DNA from: Gemmatimonadota bacterium
Lineage (GTDB): Bacteria; JBHIER01; G020348925
DNA: 64,000 bases
Reading direction: 5' to 3'
Assembly (NCBI GenBank): GCA_020348925.1
Contig: CP070758.1
Coordinates: 3,851,601-3,915,600 of the forward strand
The position numbers and the translations under genes are program-made. Position 1 is the stretch's first letter. Every line of letters begins with the position of its first letter. The notes beneath the pieces are model-generated. The model did no database searches, was not told where the DNA came from, and was given only the letters and a program-made list of their open reading frames with translations. Of the stretch, positions 8,057 to 18,301 are shown in pieces.

Positions 8057-11000
8057 TCAGCAGTCCAATTTCTTTTGGCGACCGCTCTCGTCATCGACTC
8101 CCCGGCGGACCAATCCTCGCCATGCCGTCTGCACCTCAGCGGTGACGTGCTCTGGGTCTCCGGCCGCCTCGAAGACAGGACGGCGCTTGTGCTGCTCCTG
8201 GTGATGCGGAAACATGGCGACGAAAAACTCGCTCCAGCCTCCCATGCGCATCCGCACCAGATCGTAGCGCTCCGGAAAGCGCTGCGCCTCCTCCAACGTG
8301 CTGGGGTCCGCGCAACTAATCGACATCATGTTCGGGCCGATCTTCCCCTCCGCGAACTGCCGGATCAGTTCCTTGAGTTGTTCAAGGGGAAAGTTCTCCC
8401 GGATGTTGATATCGACCGGAGAACCGCACGACAGGCCCACGCCTATGGGATCAGTATGCGCGGGATCGTCGTATGCTGTTTTACCCTCTGCCCAGGAGTG
8501 CAGGGATTTTATCGCCACTCGGCCGCGCGCGGGCACGGGGAGATCGAGCGGCGTCGAGGAGGGGCTGAAATCCGACGCCACCGTCTGGCCGTTCCGCCGC
8601 CCGTCCGCGGACGCTCCCAGGAAGGAGCCCACACCGGCGTAATCCTCGAAGGTTGCAATGCCCGGGGTGATCACGAACTCAAAAGGGCACTCGTCCGTGC
8701 CATAGCGGCCGCGCAGGATCTCCAGCTTTTCGGAAATCGGGTTCTTCGGATTGCGGATCAAGTCGTACGCCATGTCTACCAAATCTCTCACCACCTTACG
8801 CGCGAAGCGGTCCACCTCCTCATGTCCCTGACCGAACTTGGACAGTCCCAGGGCATAATTGCGCAAATGTTTGAAGCGCTCGGCCTGCACGGCAATCCGA
8901 CCCTCACCGATCGTGCTGCTATAGAACGGTTCTTTCATGTCATAGCCCCAGTTGCAAATGAGGCAATTTACCAGCTCTGGCAAGGTGAATACCGCCTCGT
9001 TGCTGAAGACCATGTGCCGGATGGCCCACAGCGAGTCGATCGCGGTTGCGATACCACTCATCAACGGCGAAAGCAGTTTATAACGAGCGCCGCCGGCTGT
9101 CAAGTCCCGGCTCCGTTCCAAGCAATCGTCGATCAGCGCTGAGAGTAACGGACTCGGACATACCTTGCTTAGATTGCCATAGCGCGAAAGCATGCCGTTG
9201 TAAAAATCGATCAGCTTGTAACGATAATGCTCGAGGAAAAGCTCGTAGAACGCTTCCCAACTATCGATTTCTTCCGCCGGTTTCGAGTGGAAAGACGCCT
9301 TGAGACCCGTGATGTGGATGGGTCCCGCTGCGGCGTACGTGCGACCTCGGTTGAGGGCCATCTCGATGGCATCTGGAACCGGCACAAAGGAGAAAGCAAA
9401 CTCGTTCTTGCCGGCCATGATGGTCTCGAAACATCCATCGCAAACCATGTCGCGGGCATCCGCGAGATCTACAACGGTTCCGGTCTCGATGATCCCCTCA
9501 CCACTTCGCAACAGCCCCGCAATGATCTTGTCGTCGTTAATGAGGAAGGGGTGTCCTCCACCGGAAAGGACGCAACGAGCAGCTTCCTCCAAGACGTCGT
9601 CCGGCGTATCGGGGTGAACTCTGAGCGACAGACAAGGCGCGTTCAATGGCAGACGCCGAGCTGCACGGAGGCACATGCGGGTGACCGCGTTGCACCCGTC
9701 CTCCGGGGTCTCGGCGTCGTTTGCCTTGCAGCCCCCTACGGTGATCTGCTGCACCCATTGGTTGAGGGCAGCACCCTGGGGGAAGTCACCACCCTCATAC
9801 GTAATGGCTACGGAGCCGCGGGATAGCCTGTCGTTGAAATGCCGGTGATTCAACAGAACCTGTTCGTCCATCTTGATCCAGAAACAGTCGATGATTTCCT
9901 GGGCCTCGTCCGGTGTGATCCTATCGGCCTCGTAGAAGGGCGCGAGAAGCTGATCCAGTCGACCAATCGACACGGACTCTCCTGCGATGTGCATGCAGCA
10001 ATGCATACTGAATACGAGCTGAGCAGCTTCCACAAAGGTCGTCGGGGATTCGTTCGCGAGCTTCTCCATCCGCTGGGCAATCGACTTCAGGTTTTCCCTG
10101 TCATGCTGGGAGCCGTACCGCATACCAGAGAGTATTCCTCGCACCAGAGCTGCGTAGTTGCGCATATAGGTCTGCACTCCCTCGAGCGAATAGATGACGG
10201 ACTGAAAGAACTGCTCCACCTCAGTATCCGACGCGTTGGCGCGGAGGCGCTCTGCTTCGTCGAGGAGACCTCCGATTCCCTTCTCCAGTAGTCGATGGTA
10301 GTTGGGTACGTTGTGGCCTGCCGCACCCCCCTCGCTCAGCTTCATTACGAACGCCTCGGTTCGCTCGTCCTCCTGCAGGTAATGCATCACCTCATACCCC
10401 GATCCGAGGGTGTAATCCGGCACTACGCCGACGATGATCTCTTTGGGATGGATACGGTATGTGCCGAATCTGCGACCGGGCTCTTCACTACTCAACAGTT
10501 CCAACGTCTTCTTGACCGCGAGCCCCTTGCGCTCCGCCACGGAAACCTTCAGCAAGTGCTGGTCCTTTTCATCCAGGTAGTCCTTCAGGTGGCCGAGTTC
10601 GGGTGCCGCTCGGCGCCGGTACCAGGTATCGTGCCATCGGCTAAACGTGTATCCCAGAAGCTCGATAACCCGGTCGGTGGGATGCGGCTTGAGGTCGATG
10701 GCGCGGTTGCCCACACGATAGAGATAGTCCTTGGTGTTGTAAAACATCAATCCATTCTCGCTGCGGATATTGAAGAATTCGTTCATCAGTACGGTCAGAG
10801 TGCGATGCGGCGCAGGCAGCTCGAGCTCCAGAGCACTGGGCACGTACCAGTGGTTCCCCAAATCGGCATGCGATACATTGAGGTGGCGACACTTGATGTA
10901 ATGTTTCTCGTCTCCAATCATGTTCTGCAATACCTCGACGAAGGTCATAATGCTTTTGGCATAAGAGATTTGATAGATACCGAGTTCTTTTCCTGGGCCG

Positions 11001-11932
11001 ATTTTCGCCGAACGATCGGGGGGACTTTCTTCCTCAACGCGGTACTTGACTCCGTCCTCGCCATTGTGTCGAACGAGCTTCATGTAGCGATGAAAGGGCT
11101 GACTCTGCCCCACCAGGCGATAGTTGACCCCGTCCGGGTCATTGACGCGAACCAGCTTGACGTGCGCTCGCTCGTCGTCGTTAACGATTATGTTGCCGCC
11201 GTGATCGCGGCCAATCAAGTTCTCGAGCTCGCTGTCCGCCATGCCTAATAACTGTTGCCAGTCATGAATAAATCGCTGCGTGAGACAGAAGCATCCTCCT
11301 TTGTGTTGGGGGAACTCGTCCCCGACGATCGCGCGGGCCGAGAAACCCACCGGGTCTACCGACGAAATCAAACCATGGAGCATCCGACCACCGTAGATGC
11401 GTCCGCTGTGAAGGCTATCTCCAATGGTGCAGTTTGTCTTCTCCTCATCGATGGCGTCGCCAAGTTCGGCCATAACCCTGTCTGCTATTTCTTTCGTCTT
11501 ATCCTCCTGAAGTGACTTGATTTGGAAGAACAGTTCACCGCCGTCGAGGGCGTAGGGCGGCTGATGGTCTGCCAGAACCTGGTGCAACACTTCGCGCCCC
11601 TCGAACAGTGCATCGTCCAGGGGAATGGCGTTCTCTTCGCTCCACCGACGCCACTGATCGAAGCTGACGCCGGTCACAGCGACCCACATGAAGTCGCTTT
11701 CCTCGGCGGAAGCATGGAGATCCGCCGCGAGGTGTTTCATTCTTGAAAAGCTTAGTGCTTCGGGAGATTTGAAATGTACGGTCAGGTAAGCGGAGTGCTC
11801 CGAGACGAAGGGTATTCCTACCTGGGCGTAACGCAGCGCAATATCTTCAAGATCCCCATCCCGGAAGCGGCGGGAAAGAGCGACGGCCTTTCTCGACCCT
11901 GACAATTTGAAAGCCTGATCTGGTGTAAGCAT
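8057..11932 (-). CDS. DyP-peroxidase-like domain fused to a PFL-type glycyl radical enzyme
   Basis: One uninterrupted frame encodes about 1291 aa, where normal glycyl radical enzymes have about 770-850. The start is placed at the ATG preceded by AAGGAGG nine bases upstream; a longer version would add 27 residues without a ribosome site. Residues 1 to about 420 resemble dye-decolorizing peroxidases: GGRMLHGLISSVDP, a GGCFCLTQRFIHDW block, LIGRDHGG, a retained AH near residue 257, and late blocks LGIYQISYAKSI and HWYVPSALEL. The GxxDG aspartate reads serine and the distal arginine seems lost, so peroxidase activity is doubtful. Residues about 450-1291 are a PFL/diol-dehydratase-type enzyme with the thiyl site GCFE (C834, E836) and the radical loop RMRMGGW (G1232) near the C-terminus. 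The GCxE form suggests a lyase or dehydratase rather than true PFL. No radical SAM activase is adjacent. Confidence 0.85.
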   Translation of the reverse strand: MLTPDQAFKLSGSRKAVALSRRFRDGDLEDIALRYAQVGIPFVSEHSAYLTVHFKSPEALSFSRMKHLAADLHASAEESDFMWVAVTGVSFDQWRRWSEENAIPLDDALFEGREVLHQVLADHQPPYALDGGELFFQIKSLQEDKTKEIADRVMAELGDAIDEEKTNCTIGDSLHSGRIYGGRMLHGLISSVDPVGFSARAIVGDEFPQHKGGCFCLTQRFIHDWQQLLGMADSELENLIGRDHGGNIIVNDDERAHVKLVRVNDPDGVNYRLVGQSQPFHRYMKLVRHNGEDGVKYRVEEESPPDRSAKIGPGKELGIYQISYAKSIMTFVEVLQNMIGDEKHYIKCRHLNVSHADLGNHWYVPSALELELPAPHRTLTVLMNEFFNIRSENGLMFYNTKDYLYRVGNRAIDLKPHPTDRVIELLGYTFSRWHDTWYRRRAAPELGHLKDYLDEKDQHLLKVSVAERKGLAVKKTLELLSSEEPGRRFGTYRIHPKEIIVGVVPDYTLGSGYEVMHYLQEDERTEAFVMKLSEGGAAGHNVPNYHRLLEKGIGGLLDEAERLRANASDTEVEQFFQSVIYSLEGVQTYMRNYAALVRGILSGMRYGSQHDRENLKSIAQRMEKLANESPTTFVEAAQLVFSMHCCMHIAGESVSIGRLDQLLAPFYEADRITPDEAQEIIDCFWIKMDEQVLLNHRHFNDRLSRGSVAITYEGGDFPQGAALNQWVQQITVGGCKANDAETPEDGCNAVTRMCLRAARRLPLNAPCLSLRVHPDTPDDVLEEAARCVLSGGGHPFLINDDKIIAGLLRSGEGIIETGTVVDLADARDMVCDGCFETIMAGKNEFAFSFVPVPDAIEMALNRGRTYAAAGPIHITGLKASFHSKPAEEIDSWEAFYELFLEHYRYKLIDFYNGMLSRYGNLSKVCPSPLLSALIDDCLERSRDLTAGGARYKLLSPLMSGIATAIDSLWAIRHMVFSNEAVFTLPELVNCLICNWGYDMKEPFYSSTIGEGRIAVQAERFKHLRNYALGLSKFGQGHEEVDRFARKVVRDLVDMAYDLIRNPKNPISEKLEILRGRYGTDECPFEFVITPGIATFEDYAGVGSFLGASADGRRNGQTVASDFSPSSTPLDLPVPARGRVAIKSLHSWAEGKTAYDDPAHTDPIGVGLSCGSPVDINIRENFPLEQLKELIRQFAEGKIGPNMMSISCADPSTLEEAQRFPERYDLVRMRMGGWSEFFVAMFPHHQEQHKRRPVFEAAGDPEHVTAEVQTAWRGLVRRGVDDESGRQKKLDC

Positions 11933-12042
11933 CGAAAGATACCTCCTTGCATATTCGTTCAAAATGGGGGGCGATTTTGAGTTTCCACAAACGCTTGCAG
12001 AAGAACCTGTCATTCTCGACAGGTTTCGAAACTATCAGTAAC

Positions 12043-12393
12043 CTAAGCAGCCGCATTTGAGTCTGGTATCATAAGAAAGAATTGTGCACCGTGCTGGAGA
12101 GGCCCTCCTAAAACGACGTGTTCCGCGGAGCTGTGTGGGCGAAGGAGATAATAATAACCGGATCCGTCGTGACACAGAGTCCGCATGTCGTCAGCGGACA
12201 GCCGGTGCAAGTAATTGATTGGGAAATCAGGATTGAGAGTATGACAAATCGAGTTCTGAGCACGAGGCTCCCTTTCCCGTTCAAAGACGAACCTCTCTGA
12301 CTCATACACTCTGCGGCGTAATCCAAACCACGCTGTGAACGGCTGGAAATCAAGTGCTTCGAATGGTCCCTGAGAGTTTTTTTCTACGTTCAT
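12043..12393 (-). CDS. Hypothetical protein upstream of the glycyl radical enzyme
   Basis: I do not recognise this 116-aa frame. It is rich in aromatic and charged residues (FTAWFGLRRRVYESERFVFE, then GSGYYYLLRP) and has no membrane segment or known motif. It ends about 110 bases before the glycyl radical enzyme start on the same strand. No strong ribosome site precedes the ATG. A shorter frame on the same strand overlaps it, so chance opening is possible. It is listed because its composition is protein-like and it fills an otherwise empty stretch. Confidence 0.3.
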   Translation of the reverse strand: MNVEKNSQGPFEALDFQPFTAWFGLRRRVYESERFVFEREREPRAQNSICHTLNPDFPINYLHRLSADDMRTLCHDGSGYYYLLRPHSSAEHVVLGGPLQHGAQFFLMIPDSNAAA

Positions 12394-12527
12394 CTGTCCA
12401 TCCGTGTCGTAAGCGGTGCAAGGATTCGCTCACCGCCGCGAGTTTGCGAGGGTCTGGTGCACAACAAGGTCGGGCCACGCATCACCAGATGTACAAGTTT
12501 CCACGATGTTTCGCGCGGAAGGATATG

Positions 12528-13166
12528 CTACAATCCCAATTCCTCGCCAACTATTATCACGGTGATGACCGGCTTATAGGTGTCGTTATCAAACTGCCTT
12601 TCAATGATAACTGTTTTATTACAAATCCTCCATGGAGATGAACAATCAATGCATTCGCCTGTTTCACCACATGGTGGCATCGGATCAAAATGTGTATGAC
12701 GTTTCACATTCAAAGGAGCAGCCGTCGTCCTGATCCTTTCCAGCGCCTCTTCGAGGCTCTTCACAATCTTATTTATTCCTACTATTATTAGGACCTGGTC
12801 CGGCCCGAAGAGCATGGCGGCGACACGGTTCCCAAGGGCATCCACGTTGACAATTTTGCCGTCCAACGTCAGAGCATTCGTACCCGTCACAAACACGTCG
12901 GAAGTCAATGCTCGCTTCTTAAGCCGCATATTGTCTTCAGCGCTGACTCCACTTTGCCATGGGTTCAGGAAAGTATAGTTGCCCTTCTCCAGAGCATCGA
13001 CAAGGCCTATTTGCCTTAATGTAACAGAATCGCCAAATCCAACGATACTGCCCTCAGGAATCATTGAAAGAACCTTCTTTAAAGCTTGTTTCCCATTCTC
13101 CACATAGAGGGCCGAAATATTGTTCTGGTTCAATGTTTCAATCAAACTTGGGATTTCTTGTTTCAT
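12528..13166 (-). CDS. LUD-domain protein (LutC/DUF162-like)
   Basis: The 212-aa product belongs to the LUD (lactate utilization) domain family. It shows SIVGFGDSVTLRQIGL, then DVFVTGTNALTLDGKIVNVDALGNRVAAMLFGP, and a cysteine-rich tail GETGECIDCSSPWRIC typical of stand-alone family members. Family proteins are linked to lactate or related organic-acid oxidation together with iron-sulfur partners; no LutA/LutB partner is present here, so the substrate is open. AGGAAC precedes the ATG. It is transcribed toward the glycyl radical enzyme gene, with more than 1 kb between them, so any metabolic link is only a guess. Confidence 0.82.
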   Translation of the reverse strand: MKQEIPSLIETLNQNNISALYVENGKQALKKVLSMIPEGSIVGFGDSVTLRQIGLVDALEKGNYTFLNPWQSGVSAEDNMRLKKRALTSDVFVTGTNALTLDGKIVNVDALGNRVAAMLFGPDQVLIIVGINKIVKSLEEALERIRTTAAPLNVKRHTHFDPMPPCGETGECIDCSSPWRICNKTVIIERQFDNDTYKPVITVIIVGEELGL

Positions 13167-13959
13167 TGGTTCCTGTCTTTTATCTTAGACTCATGGGAAG
13201 GAAATTCTCATGAACACATGATGTCATTATCACGGTCCAGCGTCACAAAACACCTGCGCGTTCATGCGTCGGGTGAATTTGTTATTGGGGTCCTCTCCAT
13301 GTTTTCTTCCGTGTATGTATGTTGCCTCGATAGCTTTCACTTGCGTGTCGCCAATATGATAGTAAGATGCTTGTCCTTCGATACTGCTGCATCTCCTGAG
13401 CCTTCGCCGAGAAATGCTTGATACCCGAGATGTCGAAGAGTACTCGGAGTACAAGAGATCATGACAAACCTGCCTCGAATCGATCCTTCAACGGCGGTGT
13501 TCGAGTAGTACCATCTTCTTCCTCATTAGGAACAAGAATCAGACGGCCTGTGAGCCGAGCGGCCTTTTGCAACCAGTTCGAGAGTTCCTTGTTGTGAGGA
13601 GATCGAATTCCCCAGGTCATCAGTCTTGTCAATGAGGTTCCACGTGCCGTCAATACGAATTCATCGGTAGAGTCTGTCTCCAATCCAGGGAATGGGCCTA
13701 TCGTACCAAAGCACCACCGCCTCAATTTGCTCCACCATCCAAAATGTTATTCATTCGTTGAATTTAATCTAAGTATATGAAACATTTTGATAAATGTCAA
13801 GGAAATTTCTTTCAATGTCGTGAATATTGATGAGGGTTATGACTTCTGTCCTGCATGACTCGCTACTGAGACTCAGAGTCACGGAGACACGTAGCAAACA
13901 GTCTTTAGCTTTCCATGTCTGGAATCAATGAGGATAAGTGGTGGAAACTCAAACCTATT
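13167..13959 (-). other. Gene-poor stretch with fragmented reading frames
   Basis: No convincing gene was found in these roughly 790 bases. Minus-strand frames of 74 and 88 codons (13230-13454 and 13459-13725) are short, are broken by stops and match nothing I know. A near-perfect promoter lies at 13772-13800 reading into them, which suggests that a gene once stood here and has decayed. Confidence 0.4.
13772..13800 (-). promoter_or_regulatory. Sigma-70-like promoter
   Basis: On the minus strand TTGACA (13795-13800) is followed after exactly 17 bases by TATACT (13772-13777), in AT-rich DNA. It points toward the fragmented frames at 13.2-13.7 kb and, beyond them, the LUD gene. Confidence 0.6.
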
Positions 13960-14010
13960 TTAAAACTCCGCCCTTGCCGACATCAAAGAAGTGAAGGCAG
14001 GAACTAGGCC

Positions 14011-14046
14011 AAAAGGGCGGCTGCAGAGAAAGCCGCCCTTTCTTTT
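14011..14046. terminator. Rho-independent terminator, usable in both directions
   Basis: A 10-bp perfect stem (AAGGGCGGCT at 14013-14022 with AGCCGCCCTT at 14031-14040) closes an 8-base loop. It is followed by TCTTTT on the plus strand and TTTT on the minus strand. It lies 30 bases beyond the RDD gene stop and most likely ends that minus-strand transcript. Confidence 0.85.
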
Positions 14047-14074
14047 GAACGCTGTAAAGAAGAAACAGAATACT

Positions 14075-14650
14075 TTATGATGTAATCTCGATGACACGCG
14101 TCCCGGCGATCTTGTCCCCGATCCGCTCGCCGTTTTCGTCAGTGATGACGAGAATAACCTCGATGATGATGGCAACGAGATACAAAACGGCCCCGATGAT
14201 CCAGCCGACAACAGGAATCACCATGAAAATCATGGGGATTATGAAAGGGAGATTGCGCTTGATCGACAAGACGTAATCACACCGCTGGCCTGTCTCAACC
14301 ATGACAGCTCTGAGGTTCAATAACTTTTTACCCAAACTCTGACCGTCAACCGGTTCGAAGGTGAACCCATCGCGCAAAGCCATGTAGGCAGCCCCAATGA
14401 GCCACCCAATGACAGGGATCAGACCGACGATGTAGCTGATGACAATGTCGATAATCGCCGCAACCGCCCTCTTCCCGATGTCGGCTTTGGCCAGCTCCTG
14501 TGGTGGTGTCGGCTCACGATCCCCCTTCTTCTCCGCCGGTTTCATTTCCGCCGGTGCTTCCTCTTTTTTCTGAGACTCTGCAGGACCCTCTTTCTTTTGA
14601 GCGGACTCTGCTGTTTGGGAAGATTCTTCTTTCCGTTCCTCTTCAGCCAT
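14075..14650 (-). CDS. RDD-family membrane protein with charged N-terminal region
   Basis: About 191 aa. Residues 1-60 are a low-complexity stretch rich in E, K, P, A and S. The RDD core follows: IGKRAVAAIIDIVISYIVG, two further hydrophobic segments around PVIGWLIGAAYMAL and PFIIPMIFMVIPVVGWIIGAVLYL, and the family block GQSLGKKLLNLRAV. The end shows the usual GERIGDKIAGTRVI. RDD proteins are inner-membrane proteins, some linked to ion exchange, most of unknown role. The ATG after AGGAGG with an 8-base spacer is preferred over the GTG three codons upstream. A strong terminator follows the gene, so it is probably the end of its transcript. Confidence 0.8.
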   Translation of the reverse strand: MAEEERKEESSQTAESAQKKEGPAESQKKEEAPAEMKPAEKKGDREPTPPQELAKADIGKRAVAAIIDIVISYIVGLIPVIGWLIGAAYMALRDGFTFEPVDGQSLGKKLLNLRAVMVETGQRCDYVLSIKRNLPFIIPMIFMVIPVVGWIIGAVLYLVAIIIEVILVITDENGERIGDKIAGTRVIEITS

Positions 14651-14697
14651 AACTGTCACCTCCTTAAGAAACTCTGAATAGTGTTATTCCTTCCACT

Positions 14698-16458
14698 CTA
14701 CTCAAACAAATCCACAATTTGAAATGTATTCACATCCACCAGCCCTTGATCCGTCACTTTCAACTCAGGTATGACCGGAAGGGCCAGAAATGAGAGTGTT
14801 GTAAAAGGACTGTCCAATCGAACGCCCAAATCCCTTGCAGCCTGATGCACACGATCGAGCCCCTCGCAGACTGTTTCCAAAGGCTGATCGGACATGAGAC
14901 CGGCCACAGGCAACGGAAGTGACGCTCCAACGTCTCTGTCCGAGACCACCACAAATCCACCACCCATCCTCCCAATCTCTTGGACCGCTCTGACCATATC
15001 ACCGTCGTCCACACCGACGACAATAACGTTGTGCGCGTCGTGGGCCACCGACGATGCCAATGCTCCCTTCTTGAGACCGAATCCGTTTACGAGAGCAAGT
15101 CCTATATTGCCCGTTCCACTGTGTCGTTCAATAACAGCTACTTTTAAAACATCCTCCTCCGGATCAGAAACGATTGTTCCAAGTTCCGTTTTGACATCCT
15201 GAACAAGATGTCTCGTAACGATCTGATTCTCGATAAGCCCGATTACTCTTGCCTTTGACCCATTGGCTTCAATTCTGAAGCTGTCCTCAGAGAGGGGCGG
15301 CAGGTGCACGGACTCGAAAACAGTATCGCTGGAATAAAAGGGAATATCACTTTTTATCAGACCTTCTTGAGCGACTATCTGGCCGGACTTGAGAACAGTC
15401 TCAACATGAAATTCCTTCAGGTCGTCAACGACAACAAGATCGGCAATATAACCGGGTGCCACAGCCCCACGTCTCTTCAAACCGAAATATTCCGCCGGAT
15501 GTAACGTCACGAGTTGGACCGCCATCACAGGATCAAGTCCTAAAGAGACTGCCTTTTGTAGAATGTGGTCCATATGGCCTTCGACCCGCAGATCTTCCGG
15601 ATGCCGGTCATCCGTGACGAATAGACAACGCCTCGAAGTGGATGCATTGATAACCGGGAGCAGCTCAGCCAGGTTCTTGGCGGCCGATCCCTCTCGAATC
15701 ATCAGCCGCATCCCCAACCTCAGTTTCGCCTCGGCCTCCTCCCGTGTTGTGCATTCATGATCGGATCCAATTCCCGCTGTGACATAGGCATTGAGCTCCG
15801 GACCCGCAACCCGGGGGGCATGACCATCGATGACGACCCCTGACTTGGAAGAGATCACGAGCTTCCCCAGGACTTCGGGTGTTCCGAAGATGACGCCGGG
15901 AAAATTCATCATCTCCCCCAATCCAAGAACCCGATCGTACTTGAGAGCCTGCGCGATCTCATCCTCCCCCAGGGAAGCGCCGGCCGTCTCCAGGAGTGTG
16001 GCCGGAACGCAGGAGGGAACCATGACGAAAACGTCCAAGGGAATTCCCTCGCTGGCCTTGAGCATATACTCGATTCCGTTTAATCCCAAGACGTTGGCGA
16101 TCTCATGAGGATCGATGACGACCGCTGTCGTTCCACGAGGAACAACGGCCCGGGCAAACTCCGACAGCGTCACGTGAGAACTTTCCACGTGGACGTGCCC
16201 GTCTATGAAGCCTGGTAGTAAATACTTCCCCTGGAGATCGAGAACCTGCTTCCCCTCCGTGTAGGACTCCCCAATGCCGGCTATGAAAGCACCACTGACG
16301 ACCACATGGGATTCGCGCACTTCACCGCAAAACACATCAACCAGACGAGCGTTCTTCAACAGAAGATCGCCGGGCTCATCACCGCGTGCCACGGTGATGC
16401 GGCGTTTCAAATCCTCCACAGAAATGTCTGTGCCTGTTCGTTTTCCAGCGGTACTCAT
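14698..16458 (-). CDS. ade: Adenine deaminase
   Basis: The 586-aa protein has the length and blocks of the metal-dependent adenine deaminase family (amidohydrolase fold). The metal-binding HVH is in GFIDGHVHVESSHV, then GTTAVVIDPHEIANVLG, IDGHAPRVAGPELNAYV, SDHECTTREEAEAKLRLGM and a C-terminal SSVAHDAHNVIVVGVDDGDM. It converts adenine to hypoxanthine plus ammonia in the cytoplasm. The next genes downstream are purA and, just upstream in the same transcript, hpt, so the cluster forms a purine salvage and interconversion unit. The stop lies 7 bases from the purA stop side, with tight packing that implies one operon. Confidence 0.93.
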   Translation of the reverse strand: MSTAGKRTGTDISVEDLKRRITVARGDEPGDLLLKNARLVDVFCGEVRESHVVVSGAFIAGIGESYTEGKQVLDLQGKYLLPGFIDGHVHVESSHVTLSEFARAVVPRGTTAVVIDPHEIANVLGLNGIEYMLKASEGIPLDVFVMVPSCVPATLLETAGASLGEDEIAQALKYDRVLGLGEMMNFPGVIFGTPEVLGKLVISSKSGVVIDGHAPRVAGPELNAYVTAGIGSDHECTTREEAEAKLRLGMRLMIREGSAAKNLAELLPVINASTSRRCLFVTDDRHPEDLRVEGHMDHILQKAVSLGLDPVMAVQLVTLHPAEYFGLKRRGAVAPGYIADLVVVDDLKEFHVETVLKSGQIVAQEGLIKSDIPFYSSDTVFESVHLPPLSEDSFRIEANGSKARVIGLIENQIVTRHLVQDVKTELGTIVSDPEEDVLKVAVIERHSGTGNIGLALVNGFGLKKGALASSVAHDAHNVIVVGVDDGDMVRAVQEIGRMGGGFVVVSDRDVGASLPLPVAGLMSDQPLETVCEGLDRVHQAARDLGVRLDSPFTTLSFLALPVIPELKVTDQGLVDVNTFQIVDLFE

Positions 16459-16465
16459 CGCTCCC

Positions 16466-17764
<1,299 letters not shown>

Positions 17765-18301
17765 TCAATCAATATGATTTTTTAATTCTATATACCCAAT
17801 GTACGGTAAATTCCTAAATTGCTCATCGTAATCCAGGCCATATCCGACGAGAAATCGATCCGGGACTGTCATTCCAAGGTAGTCTATGTTGACCTCTGCG
17901 GCATGCCGATCGGGTTTGTCCAGAAGGACGCACGTTTTTAAGCTCTGCGGCTTTCGCTCCCATAACGTCTCCAGAAGAAATTGCAGAGACAAACCCGTGT
18001 CAACGATATCCTCGACAAGAAGAACCTCTTTGCCCTCTATCGAGTCTCTCAGATCTGAGACAAGGGTTATTGTTCCCGAACTCTCCGTCCCGGATCCGTA
18101 ACTGGCCACGGCGATGAAATCGGTCTTCACCGGAATGGTCAGGCGACGGACAAGGTCGGCCATAAATATCCAGGCGCCTTTAAGCACGCCGACAACATGG
18201 AGAACCTTGCCGTCATACTCTGACGAGATCTGTCGCCCAAGCTCCCTCACCGTGCCGTGTATCTCGTCCTCAGAGATCAGAGGAATAACGTTACCGTTCA
18301 C
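17765..18301 (-). CDS. hpt: Hypoxanthine phosphoribosyltransferase
   Basis: The 178-aa product carries the PRPP loop LLVEDIVDTGLSL, VLKGAWIFMADLVRRL near the N-terminus, and the C-terminal VGYGLDYDEQFRNLPYIG of hypoxanthine/guanine phosphoribosyltransferases. It joins hypoxanthine or guanine to PRPP to give IMP or GMP. The start is a GTG (MNGNVIPLI...) with AAGAGG seven bases upstream; it overlaps the stop of the TonB-like gene, which implies translational coupling. A longer frame runs back into that gene but is not needed. It works with Ade and PurA in purine salvage. Confidence 0.94.
   Translation of the reverse strand: MNGNVIPLISEDEIHGTVRELGRQISSEYDGKVLHVVGVLKGAWIFMADLVRRLTIPVKTDFIAVASYGSGTESSGTITLVSDLRDSIEGKEVLLVEDIVDTGLSLQFLLETLWERKPQSLKTCVLLDKPDRHAAEVNIDYLGMTVPDRFLVGYGLDYDEQFRNLPYIGYIELKNHID

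Noticed and set aside
7979-9142. Long plus-strand frame opposite the glycyl radical enzyme
   Set aside because: Composition is arginine- and histidine-rich as expected for a shadow of a GC-rich gene; the minus frame has clear family motifs.
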